Source of the DNA: an uncultured Actinomycetes bacterium
Lineage (GTDB): Bacteria; Actinomycetota; Thermoleophilia; Solirubrobacterales; Thermoleophilaceae
Reading direction: 5' to 3'
Assembly (NCBI GenBank): GCA_946481495.1
Contig: CAMLNW010000032.1
Span: forward strand, 1 to 15,839
DNA length: 15,839 bases
In this document: one piece after another, positions 7,654-13,893 of the stretch
Layout: each line of letters starts with the position of its first letter
How positions within the stretch are numbered: the first letter of the stretch is position 1
Notes under the pieces: model-generated
Told to the model about the DNA's origin: nothing
The model's database searches: none
Seen by the model: only the letters and a program-made list of their open reading frames with translations
Program-made: the position numbers and the translations under genes

Positions 7654-9009
7654 TTAGCCCAGGGTCTGCTCGACCAGCCGGCCGTAGAAGCGCGCCGCCA
7701 GGGCGAGGTCCTCGACCGGGATCCGCTCGTTGGCGCCGTGGACGAGCGGCATCGCCTCGAAGAGGTCCATCTTGCGCTGCGGGAAGAAGCCGTACGCGAC
7801 GCAGTCGGGGAAGGCGGCGCGGAACCAGTGCGAGTCGCTGAAGCCGGCGAGCGCGGTGGCGGCGATCGTCGCTCCGGGGTCCTCCTCCGCGACGAACGAG
7901 CGGATCGCCTCCATCAGCGGCGTGTCGATCGGCGAGCGGTTGCCGACGACGGTCTCGGCGAACTCGATCGTGCGGTCGCCCGGCGGGAGGGCGTCGGCGA
8001 GTCGGGCCCGGACGTGGTCCTCGCCGAGGCCCGGCGGGACGCGGCAGTCGACGCGTACTGTCGCCTCCGAGGGGATCACGTTGATCTTCTCGGAGGCCGC
8101 CGCCATCGTTGGGGCGAAGGTGACGCCGAGCAGCGGCTCGAGCATCACCGCGATCCGCGAGTCCGTCGCCTCGACGCGCTGGAGCGCGGCGGCGAGCGCG
8201 GTCGGGTCGTCCGGCGCGAGGCCCAGCTCGGCGGCGACGTCATCCGGTGCGAGGCCGAGTGCCGTCAGGAGGGCGTCGGGCTCAGGCGAACGCTCTGGCG
8301 CGACGCCGCCGTCGGCGAGCGCCGCGAGGATCGGCCCGAGCTTGGTCAGCGCGTTGTCGCCGATCCGCGGCAGCGAAGCGTGGCCCGCGCGGCCGTGGGT
8401 GGTCAGCGCGAAGCGGAAGACGCCCTTCTCGGCGACGCAGACCGGGTAGATGCGCCGGCCGCCGTACTCGAACGACGCGCCCGCGCCCTCGTTGACGATC
8501 AGGTCGGCGCGCACCTTGTCGGGATGCTCGGAGCAGAGCCACTGCGCTCCGTAGGTCGCGCCCGTCTCCTCGTCGGCGGTGATCACGAGCTTCAGCTCGC
8601 CAGCCTCCGGCCGCCAACCCGTCTCGGCGAGCGCGCACGCCGCCGCCACCTCCGCAGCAACCTGGCTCTTCATGTCGAGCGCTCCGCGCCCCCAGACGCA
8701 ACCGTCGCGCAGCTCGCCCGACCAGGGGTCGACCTCCCACTCGGCCGGGTTGGCCAGCACGGTGTCGACGTGGCCGAGCAGGCACAGCGTCGGCCCGTCG
8801 GCTCCAGTGGGCGCCCGCAGTCGCGCTACGAGGTTCGGCCGGCCCGGGACGGCGGCCAGCAGCTCGACCTCGAATCCGGCGCCCTCGAGCAGCCCGCGCA
8901 GGTACTGCTGGCACTCCTCCTCGGCCCCCGGCGGATTGACCGTGTCGAACCGGATCAGCCGCTGCAGCAGCTGCGTCGCTTGCCCCTCCAACTCCCCCGA
9001 GTCAGGCAC
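7654..9009 (-). CDS. M20-family zinc metallopeptidase/deacylase
   Basis: A 451-aa M20/M28-type hydrolase (ArgE/DapE/carboxypeptidase group) acting on a peptide or N-acyl amino acid. It has the zinc-site motifs LLGHVDTV (His80, Asp82), GRGALDMKS (Asp112), ADEETGA (Glu147 as general base, Glu148 as ligand) and a late PLVHGANE histidine, with a dimerisation lid domain beginning near HGRAGHASLP. Substrate specificity cannot be read from the sequence; no arginine or lysine synthesis genes are nearby. The GTG at 9009 follows TATACT by exactly six bases, the signature of a leaderless mRNA, and removes an unrelated N-terminal extension. It is the first gene of the minus-strand group leading into ftsH, mce and the 72-aa gene. 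Confidence 0.9.
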   Translation of the reverse strand: MPDSGELEGQATQLLQRLIRFDTVNPPGAEEECQQYLRGLLEGAGFEVELLAAVPGRPNLVARLRAPTGADGPTLCLLGHVDTVLANPAEWEVDPWSGELRDGCVWGRGALDMKSQVAAEVAAACALAETGWRPEAGELKLVITADEETGATYGAQWLCSEHPDKVRADLIVNEGAGASFEYGGRRIYPVCVAEKGVFRFALTTHGRAGHASLPRIGDNALTKLGPILAALADGGVAPERSPEPDALLTALGLAPDDVAAELGLAPDDPTALAAALQRVEATDSRIAVMLEPLLGVTFAPTMAAASEKINVIPSEATVRVDCRVPPGLGEDHVRARLADALPPGDRTIEFAETVVGNRSPIDTPLMEAIRSFVAEEDPGATIAATALAGFSDSHWFRAAFPDCVAYGFFPQRKMDLFEAMPLVHGANERIPVEDLALAARFYGRLVEQTLG

Positions 9010-9015
9010 CGGGCG

Positions 9016-9021
9016 AGTATA
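9016..9021 (-). promoter_or_regulatory. -10 box (TATACT) of the M20 gene, leaderless
   Basis: TATACT on the minus strand ends six bases before the GTG start at 9009, and no ribosome binding site is present. Transcription would start at the GTG itself. No clear -35 box is seen. HipB operator O1 lies about 30 bp upstream, so antitoxin binding could also affect this promoter. Confidence 0.5.
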
Positions 9022-9049
9022 TGCGTGGTTCGCCGCCGGCCGGCGCGGT

Positions 9050-9065
9050 GTTCCCGAGCGGTAAC
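9050..9065. promoter_or_regulatory. HipB operator O1 (GTTCCCGAGCGGTAAC)
   Basis: First of three near-identical imperfect palindromes, with arms GTTnCCG and CGGnAAC. It is identical over 16 bp to O2 and lies exactly 50 bp upstream of it, between the divergent M20 and hipB genes. Multiple palindromic sites upstream of hipB are the known autoregulatory arrangement of hipBA operons; binding here is inferred from sequence and position. Confidence 0.75.
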
Positions 9066-9099
9066 ACGGGAGCCTCTTGTGGTGGCATCGGACCTGGAA

Positions 9100-9115
9100 G
9101 TTCCCGAGCGGTAAC
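9100..9115. promoter_or_regulatory. HipB operator O2 (GTTCCCGAGCGGTAAC)
   Basis: Identical in all 16 bases to O1. Its right end, GTAACA, lies 18 bp before the TACAGT -10 box of hipB and could serve as the -35 element, so protein bound here would block the promoter. Confidence 0.78.
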
Positions 9116-9134
9116 ATTTCCCGCGCCGAAGTGC

Positions 9135-9140
9135 TACAGT
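9135..9140 (+). promoter_or_regulatory. -10 box (TACAGT) of hipBA, leaderless
   Basis: TACAGT fits TANNNT and ends six bases before the ATG of hipB, predicting a leaderless transcript. There is no ribosome binding site before the ATG. The box lies between operators O2 and O3. Confidence 0.5.
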
Positions 9141-9146
9141 TGCCAG

Positions 9147-9407
9147 ATGTTCCCGAGCGGGTACATCACACGGTCCACCCCTCTCGACAGCCCCGAGGAC
9201 GTCGGTCGCGCGGTTCGGTCCGCGCGACTCGCGCGCGGGTTGCGGCAGGAGGATCTCGCGCTGGCCAGCGGTACGGGCCGGCGGTTCATCGTCGATCTCG
9301 AGAGGGGCAAGCCGAATCTGCGGCTTGCGCCCACGCTCGCCGCCATGCGCGCATTGGGGATCAGCGTCGTGGCGACCGGTCCGGCGGAGCCCGATGGAGA
9401 CGCTTGA
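9147..9407 (+). CDS. hipB: HipB-like antitoxin, XRE-type DNA-binding protein
   Basis: An 86-aa XRE-family protein with the HTH at about residues 17-73 (VGRAVRSARLARGLRQEDLA, then SGTGRRFIVDLERGKPN). This is the length and layout of HipB antitoxins, which repress their own operon and bind HipA. I chose the ATG at 9147 because TACAGT lies six bases upstream and the protein then has family length; an earlier in-frame start at 9021 would translate through two operators. The gene ends inside the start of hipA (14-bp overlap), so the two are co-translated. Three palindromic operators surround its promoter. Confidence 0.88.
   Translation: MFPSGYITRSTPLDSPEDVGRAVRSARLARGLRQEDLALASGTGRRFIVDLERGKPNLRLAPTLAAMRALGISVVATGPAEPDGDA
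9149..9164. promoter_or_regulatory. HipB operator O3 (GTTCCCGAGCGGGTAC) inside the hipB start
   Basis: Third copy, 49 bp after O2 and differing from it by two bases near the right end. It begins at the third base of the hipB start codon, so it encodes the first residues of the antitoxin (FPSGY). Binding here would cover the transcription and translation start. Confidence 0.72.
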
Positions 9408-10641
9408 CGTCTGGCTGCTCGACCGCCGCGCCGGCACGCTGGAGCAGGACCGTGGCCGGCTGAGCTTCGTCTACGCGCCTGATTACGTGACCGCCCCCGG
9501 GCCGCCGCTGTCGCGTGCGCTGCCGGTACGCGACGAGCCCTTCGACGATGCGGTGACCGAGAGCTTCTTCGCCAACCTGCTCCCGGAGGGCAAGGTCCGC
9601 CGCGCGGCCGCGCGGCTACGCGACGTCAGCGAGCGCAACGACTTCGGCCTGCTGTCGGCGCTCGGCGGCGACTGCGCCGGCGCGATCTCGCTGGTCCCGC
9701 CCGGCGAATATCTCCGACCGGCGGAGCGCGAGCGGGCCGTCGAGTGGCTTGACGACGCTACCCTCGCCGCGGCGATCGACGAGGTTCCGCGGCGCCCGCT
9801 GATGGCCGATCCCGACGGCGACGTCCGCATCTCGCTCGCCGGCGCGCAGGACAAGCTGGTCGTCGTCGCGGAGGAGGGCCGGATCGGTCAGCCGCTGGGC
9901 TCCGCCCCGAGCACCCACATCATCAAGACGCCGATCGACGGGCTCGCCGACTCGGTCGCCAACGAGGCCTTCTGCCTGCGCCTCGCCGGCGAGTTGGGGA
10001 TCGGCGCTGCCAGCGCCACCGTGGAGCGGGTCGCCGGCCGCGAGTTCCTCCTGGTCGAGCGCTACGACCGCCGCACCGACGATGGCGGTCGCGTAACGCG
10101 AGTTCATCAGGAGGACTTCTGTCAGGCGTTGAGCGTGCCGCCCGAGCTGAAGTACGAGAACGAGGGCGGCCCGAAGCTTGCCGACTGCTTCCGGTTGCTC
10201 GGCGTGGCTGGCGCAGTCCCGGCGCTCGACACGCTGCGCATGGTCGATGCCGCCAGCTTCAACTTCCTGATCGGCAATCACGACGCGCACGGGAAGAACT
10301 TCGCGTTGCTGCACGCCGCAGACGGCACGCGGCTGGCGCCCTTCTACGACCTGCTGTCGACAACCGTCTACGGCCTCGGCAAGAAGATGGCGATGAAGCT
10401 CGGCGGCGAGTATCGCGCCGAGTATGTCCGCCGCCGCCACGTCGAGCGGTTCGCCGCCGAGGCGGGCCTCGGCGGCGCGGCGACGCTGCGCCGCGTGCGG
10501 GGGTTCGCCAAGCGCGCGGCGGCGGTCGCCCCGAAGCTCGTCGACGAGTTGCGCGACGAGGGGGGACACCAAGCCGTCGTCGACGACATCGTCGACACCG
10601 TCGTAGCGCGAGCAGGCCAGCTCGAGCGCGAGCTGGACTAG
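9394..10641 (+). CDS. hipA: HipA-type serine/threonine kinase toxin
   Basis: A 415-aa HipA. The E. coli homologue phosphorylates glutamyl-tRNA synthetase and causes growth arrest and persistence. The N-terminal domain (1-105) contains FFANLLPEG. The kinase core has the P-loop-like ISLAGAQDKL (146-155), whose Ser147 corresponds to the autophosphorylated Ser150 of E. coli HipA. STHIIKTP (173-180), FLLVERYDR (218-226), catalytic NHDAHGKNF (295-303, Asp297) and APFYDLLST (315-323, metal-binding Asp319) follow. All catalytic residues appear intact, so the toxin is probably functional. The ATG at 9394 follows GGCGGAG and overlaps hipB. The stop codon overlaps that of the convergent R2-like gene by 4 bp. 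The target here is not known. Confidence 0.93.
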   Translation: METLDVWLLDRRAGTLEQDRGRLSFVYAPDYVTAPGPPLSRALPVRDEPFDDAVTESFFANLLPEGKVRRAAARLRDVSERNDFGLLSALGGDCAGAISLVPPGEYLRPAERERAVEWLDDATLAAAIDEVPRRPLMADPDGDVRISLAGAQDKLVVVAEEGRIGQPLGSAPSTHIIKTPIDGLADSVANEAFCLRLAGELGIGAASATVERVAGREFLLVERYDRRTDDGGRVTRVHQEDFCQALSVPPELKYENEGGPKLADCFRLLGVAGAVPALDTLRMVDAASFNFLIGNHDAHGKNFALLHAADGTRLAPFYDLLSTTVYGLGKKMAMKLGGEYRAEYVRRRHVERFAAEAGLGGAATLRRVRGFAKRAAAVAPKLVDELRDEGGHQAVVDDIVDTVVARAGQLERELD

Positions 10642-11921
10642 CCAGCCGGGAACATCTTGCGGCTCTTGAAGAGCCAGCGCAGGTCGCCGCGGGGGCGGAG
10701 CTTGCCGCGCAGCATCAGCCTGCGCGGGTCGAGGCGGCCGGCGACGACGTCGACCCAGTCCTCGAAGCCGACTTCGAAGCGGACGGTCGGGTTGTCGGCG
10801 GGTCCGCGGGCGGCGTGGGTCGCGCCGTTGGCGACGACCACGTGCCACGGCTCGTGGTCGACGAAGTCCCACTGGATCGAGCCCGGGGCGCGCGCGGCGT
10901 CTAGGTCGAGACCGTTGGCGACCGACTCGAACAGCATCTGGACGTGCTCCGGGTCGCGTGCCGGCGGGCCGGTCTTCTCGCCGAGGTAGCCGGCCTTGGA
11001 GAGCGCCTTGCCGCGGACCGCTCGCTCGCGCGGCGTGCCGTCGAGTGGCATCACGGGCGGTCCCGGCAGCTCCTCGAGCGGCATGCCGGCGCTGCGCAGC
11101 TTCGTCTCGAGCGAGGCCGCTCCCTGCTCGCCAAGGTCCTCGATCGTGTAGCCGAACGTCTCGATGTAGCGCTCGTCCCAGCCCGGCGGGACGAGCACGT
11201 TGATCGTCCAGGGCATCACCTCGCGTAGTAGGTCGGCGACCGCGTAGGGAACCTCGGGGTCCATCTTGCGCAGGTCGTGCAGCAGCTTGACGCCGAAGCC
11301 GATGTGGCGCTGCTCGTCGGCCGCTACGTTCTCCATCCCTGCGCGGAAGCCGGGCAGCAGCTCACGATCCTCGAGGTAACTGGTGATGAAGTGCTGGCCG
11401 GGCTGCGCGAGCGTCGCCTCGATGACCACGTGGTAGAGCGCGACGCCCGCCGCGAGCTGCGGAATCGACGGGTCCTTACGCAACTCGTCGCACATCTTCT
11501 CGAGCCGGCGGAACACCTTTCTGAACCCCCAGCTGAGCTGCGGCTGGACGATCGCGAGGCTGTCGCCGATCGAGTCGCCGCCGATCCCGACGACCTCCTT
11601 CATGAAGCGGTTGAAGAAGACCGCGTGGCGCGCCTCGTCGACCTGCTGCGTCGTGAGGAAGTACTTCTGCTCCTCGAGCGGCGCGGCATCGACGTAGGGC
11701 GAGAGGCCGTCGGCGACGGCGTCCTCGCCCCAGAAGAACAGCGAGTAGTTCCAGAGCGCCGCCTTGCGGTCGAACTCGGTGAAGTCCGTCTGCCACTGCT
11801 CGGCGTCCTGCGAGAAGTCGATCGCGGTCGCCTTCCAGTTGCCGTTCTCCCAGCGCCGGTAGAGGTCCTCGTAGGTGATGTTGTCGAGCGGGCTTTGGGT
11901 GGTCGGCAGCGTGACGGCCAT
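10638..11921 (-). CDS. R2-like ligand-binding oxidase fused to an SCP2 domain
   Basis: A 427-aa protein. Residues about 40-300 are a ferritin-like di-metal oxidase of the ribonucleotide reductase R2 type, with ligands Glu66 (FWGEDAV), Glu96/His99 (DEARH), Glu168 (VIEA) and Glu203/His206 (DEQRH). Val69 and Tyr163 stand at the same offsets from the metal ligands (+3 and -5) as the Val and Tyr that form the ether cross-link in R2lox of M. tuberculosis, so this is R2lox-like rather than a true reductase subunit. Residues about 325-427 form a sterol-carrier-protein-2-like domain, including MLRGKLRPRGD, which may bind a lipid. The ATG at 11921 lies eight bases after TAGAAT, so the mRNA is nearly leaderless. 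The gene is divergent from the double TetR gene, its likely regulator. Confidence 0.86.
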   Translation of the reverse strand: MAVTLPTTQSPLDNITYEDLYRRWENGNWKATAIDFSQDAEQWQTDFTEFDRKAALWNYSLFFWGEDAVADGLSPYVDAAPLEEQKYFLTTQQVDEARHAVFFNRFMKEVVGIGGDSIGDSLAIVQPQLSWGFRKVFRRLEKMCDELRKDPSIPQLAAGVALYHVVIEATLAQPGQHFITSYLEDRELLPGFRAGMENVAADEQRHIGFGVKLLHDLRKMDPEVPYAVADLLREVMPWTINVLVPPGWDERYIETFGYTIEDLGEQGAASLETKLRSAGMPLEELPGPPVMPLDGTPRERAVRGKALSKAGYLGEKTGPPARDPEHVQMLFESVANGLDLDAARAPGSIQWDFVDHEPWHVVVANGATHAARGPADNPTVRFEVGFEDWVDVVAGRLDPRRLMLRGKLRPRGDLRWLFKSRKMFPAG

Positions 11922-11929
11922 CGGGGGCC

Positions 11930-11935
11930 ATTCTA
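11930..11935 (-). promoter_or_regulatory. -10 box (TAGAAT) of the R2lox-SCP2 gene
   Basis: TAGAAT on the minus strand lies eight bases before the ATG with no ribosome binding site, implying an almost leaderless transcript. The two operator-like sites at 11941-11972 occupy the -35 and upstream region. Confidence 0.5.
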
Positions 11936-11940
11936 CTTGC

Positions 11941-11972
11941 AGACTGGATTAGTCCTGAAGACGGGATCGTCT
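11941..11972. promoter_or_regulatory. Paired operator-like sites between R2lox-SCP2 and the double TetR gene
   Basis: Two related inverted repeats lie 18 bp apart: AGACTGGATTAGTCC (11941-11955) and AGACGGGATCGTCT (11959-11972). Both have AGAC and GTC arms around a GGAT centre. They lie upstream of the -10 boxes of both divergent genes, where a TetR repressor usually binds. A protein with two DNA-binding heads next to two similar sites is suggestive, but binding is inferred. Confidence 0.5.
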
Positions 11973-11984
11973 CCAAGGCGTCGC

Positions 11985-11990
11985 TATCGT
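11985..11990 (+). promoter_or_regulatory. Possible -10 box (TATCGT) of the double TetR gene
   Basis: TATCGT fits TANNNT and ends eight bases before the ATG at 11999, matching the spacing seen for the divergent gene. No ribosome binding site or clear -35 box is visible. Confidence 0.35.
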
Positions 11991-11998
11991 CGGCCAAT

Positions 11999-13309
11999 AT
12001 GACGATGACGCCTTGGGGGGAAGCCGAGTCTCTGCGATCGCGCAAGCTGCCACCGGGTCCGGGAAAGGGGCCGAAGGAGGTCAATCAACAGCAGCGTGAG
12101 CGGTTGCTGGGCGCAACCGTAGCGGTGGTCGCCGAGCGGGGCTATGACGCGACTCGCGTCGAGGACATCCTCTTCGTGGCGGGCGTCTCGCGCAACGCCT
12201 TCTACAGGCACTTCTCCAACAAGCGCGATTGCTTCGTGGCAACGCTCGAGGGGATCACGGAATTCGCGAAGTCGGCCGTTCTGGCGGGCTTCGAGGAAGC
12301 GTCCGGACCGTGGGACCGCAGGCTCGCGGCGATGCTCGACGCCTCCGCCGCGGCGCTCGTCGCTCAGCCGGCCACGGCCCGTGTCGCGTGGGTGGAGGTC
12401 TACGCCGGAGGTCCGGAGGCCGTGGCGGTGATCGAGCGCCTCGATCGCGCGCTCGAGGACATCACCTGTCGTGCGCTCGAGGATTCGCCAGAGCGGGCCG
12501 GAATGCCGCGCGAGATCGTTCGCGCGGTGACCGGCGGCGCTCGCAAGATCATTCACGCACGGGTGCGTGAAGAGCGGCTCGACGAGCTTCCGGCGTTGAT
12601 GCCCGAGCTGTTCGCCTGGATGCAGAGCTACCACACGCCGCCGGAGCCGTTGCGGCGCCCGCGCGAGATTCCACCCCAGCTCATCCCGCTTCGTCCCGAG
12701 CCGCGGGACGCTCGCGAGCGGATCCTCGCGGCAGTCGTCGAGCTTGTTGCCGAGAAGGGCTACGCGGAGATGCCGATCACCGAGATCGCGGCGCGCGCGG
12801 CGGTATCGCTGACCACTTTTTACGTCCATTTCGACGGTAAGGAGGACGCGTTCCTCGCAACGCTCGCCGACGCGCAGCGGCGTCTCTTCAAGGCGACCGT
12901 CACGCAGGCGAGCACGGCGTCCGACTGGGCGACCTCGGTCAGCGTTGGGCTGTGCGCGTTCTTCGCATTCCTCGCGACAGACCCGCTGACGGCGCAGCTC
13001 GGTGGCCTGCGCGTCTGGGCGACGGGCGCCGCGGGAATGGGCCTACGCGCTCAGGGCCTGAGCCGGTTCAGCCTGCTGCTCGATGAAGGCTTTCGCCAGT
13101 TCCCCGACACCAACCCGATCGCCGCGGAGGCGATCGGCGCGACTCTGGACGCGCTGCTCCACTCGTCTCTGCGCCACCAAGGCGCCGAGCGACTGTATGA
13201 GGTCGCGCCGCTCGCGGCCTTCATCACGCTGGCCCCATTCATGGGCACGACGCGCGCTTCCAAGCTCGCGAATGCGGGCTCAGCGGCTATTGGTCAGACC
13301 ACTTTGTAA
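11999..13309 (+). CDS. Double TetR regulator: two complete TetR units in one chain
   Basis: A 436-aa protein with two TetR-type units. The first HTH (about 32-78) reads RERLLGATVAVVAERGYDAT, then VEDILFVAGVSRNAFYRHFS. The second (about 238-285) reads ARERILAAVVELVAEKGYAE, then ITEIAARAAVSLTTFYVHFD. Each is followed by a helical ligand-binding region; the second ends AAFITLAPFMG, a tail shared with the genes at 13441 and 15316. A proline-rich linker (about 212-236) joins the units. TetR proteins normally act as homodimers of about 200 aa, so this chain could act as a built-in pseudo-dimer. It also carries the KLPPGPGKGPKEV leader motif seen in the other TetR proteins here. It probably controls itself and the divergent R2lox-SCP2 gene. 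The last codons overlap operator B. Confidence 0.9.
   Translation: MTMTPWGEAESLRSRKLPPGPGKGPKEVNQQQRERLLGATVAVVAERGYDATRVEDILFVAGVSRNAFYRHFSNKRDCFVATLEGITEFAKSAVLAGFEEASGPWDRRLAAMLDASAAALVAQPATARVAWVEVYAGGPEAVAVIERLDRALEDITCRALEDSPERAGMPREIVRAVTGGARKIIHARVREERLDELPALMPELFAWMQSYHTPPEPLRRPREIPPQLIPLRPEPRDARERILAAVVELVAEKGYAEMPITEIAARAAVSLTTFYVHFDGKEDAFLATLADAQRRLFKATVTQASTASDWATSVSVGLCAFFAFLATDPLTAQLGGLRVWATGAAGMGLRAQGLSRFSLLLDEGFRQFPDTNPIAAEAIGATLDALLHSSLRHQGAERLYEVAPLAAFITLAPFMGTTRASKLANAGSAAIGQTTL
13287..13302. promoter_or_regulatory. Operator-like palindrome B (TGGTCAGACCA core)
   Basis: TGGTC A GACCA (13291-13301) is a perfect palindrome that matches the FadR-type GntR operator pattern and lies in the last codons of the double TetR gene. 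It is 11 bp before the -35 box of promoter B. The core ATTGG N3 GACCA is the same as in palindrome A at 1587-1607, with the same orientation and distance (within one base) to its promoter. Confidence 0.5.
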
Positions 13310-13312
13310 CGG

Positions 13313-13341
13313 TTGACACGAAAGGTACGCACTGTTACGCT
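13313..13341 (+). promoter_or_regulatory. Promoter B (TTGACA, 17 bp, TACGCT)
   Basis: A perfect -35 box TTGACA (13313-13318), an optimal 17-bp spacer and TACGCT (13336-13341), which fits TANNNT. It starts 4 bp after the stop of the double TetR gene and points into a gap of about 100 bases with no protein gene on that strand. TTGACAC and TGTTACGCTCC are shared with promoter A. Confidence 0.6.
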
Positions 13342-13345
13342 CCTC

Positions 13346-13425
13346 GCGTCTCGGAGGCATCGGAGGGTTCTGCTCCCGAGAACGCAGTTGGAGGGGTGGG
13401 GCCGCGCAGGAGGGGCGCGGCCCCA
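13346..13425 (+). ncRNA. Candidate small RNA B, about 85-95 nt
   Basis: The predicted transcript of promoter B starts near 13348. Its first hairpin pairs TCTCGGAG (13349-13356) with 13373-13381, with one bulged C, and can be extended by GCG/CGC around a bulged A. The loop carries ATCGGAGGG. A linker with another GGAGGGG precedes a perfect 11-bp terminator-type hairpin whose loop is AGGAGGG. The repeated GGAGG elements and the TCTCGG...CCGAGA stem match candidate RNA A. No convincing start codon or peptide is seen, and no known RNA family is recognised. Confidence 0.5.
13397..13425 (+). terminator. Strong GC hairpin, probable intrinsic terminator
   Basis: A perfect 11-bp stem TGGGGCCGCGC/GCGCGGCCCCA with a 7-base loop AGGAGGG, followed by the moderately T-rich TTGCGTTCAGTTCATTT. 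It would end both candidate RNA B and read-through from the double TetR gene. It also lies 16 bp past the stop of the convergent HTH-less TetR gene and may end that transcript too, although no T-tract follows on the minus strand. Confidence 0.65.
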
Positions 13426-13440
13426 TTGCGTTCAGTTCAT

Positions 13441-13893
13441 TTAGTCCGAGCCGACGATCGTGAGCGCGCCGTCCATTCCCATGAACGGCGACAAGGCGAC
13501 GATCGTGGCGTTCGGGACCGCACCGGGTAGATCCTCCAGGCGGCGCTCGAGCACGTGGCTGCGCACTAGCTCGTAGATCCCGCCGCCGATCGCCTCGGCA
13601 ACCACCGGCGGTGGCGGTGCGGCCGAGGCGGCGAAGCCCGGGCGCAGTAGCTCGACGAAGCGGGCGATCGTCTCGTCGCGTTGCCGGAGCGCGTCACGAC
13701 CTGCTCCGCAGTCCGCGGCTAAGCATGCCGTCGTCTGGTCGGGGCGCTCCGCGAGGAAGCCGAACAGGCCGCCGATCGCTGATTGGATAGCGATCTCCCA
13801 GCCACCGGGCGCGCCTGCGTAGGCGGTGGCCGTCGCCGCAAATGCCGCGTCGGCAAACGAGCCTCCGCGCGGCGCCGTGCCCCCGGTGGTCAT
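13441..13893 (-). CDS. TetR-like ligand-binding domain without an HTH
   Basis: A 150-aa protein that resembles only the C-terminal part of a TetR regulator. The segment GGLFGFLAERPDQTTACLAA, then GRDALRQRDETIARFVELLRPG, aligns with ALFGFLAAEPAAASV and HDALEAGDQTIQAFQIFLEPG in the gene at 15316, and the end IVALSPFMGMD matches the VQLAPFVG and ITLAPFMG tails nearby. No DNA-binding helix precedes it: the ATG at 13893 overlaps the TGA of the upstream TetR gene as ATGA, so the frame cannot extend into an HTH. It may be a ligand sensor or partner subunit for the upstream TetR, or a decaying half of a former double TetR. The short N-terminus is Gly/Thr-rich. Confidence 0.75.
   Translation of the reverse strand: MTTGGTAPRGGSFADAAFAATATAYAGAPGGWEIAIQSAIGGLFGFLAERPDQTTACLAADCGAGRDALRQRDETIARFVELLRPGFAASAAPPPPVVAEAIGGGIYELVRSHVLERRLEDLPGAVPNATIVALSPFMGMDGALTIVGSD

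Noticed and set aside
9616..10872. Minus-strand open frame opposite hipA
   Set aside because: hipA has intact kinase motifs on the other strand; the antisense product is compositionally biased and family-less.
11984..12829. Minus-strand open frame opposite the double TetR gene
   Set aside because: Both TetR units on the plus strand have clear HTH motifs; the opposite frame shows no domain.
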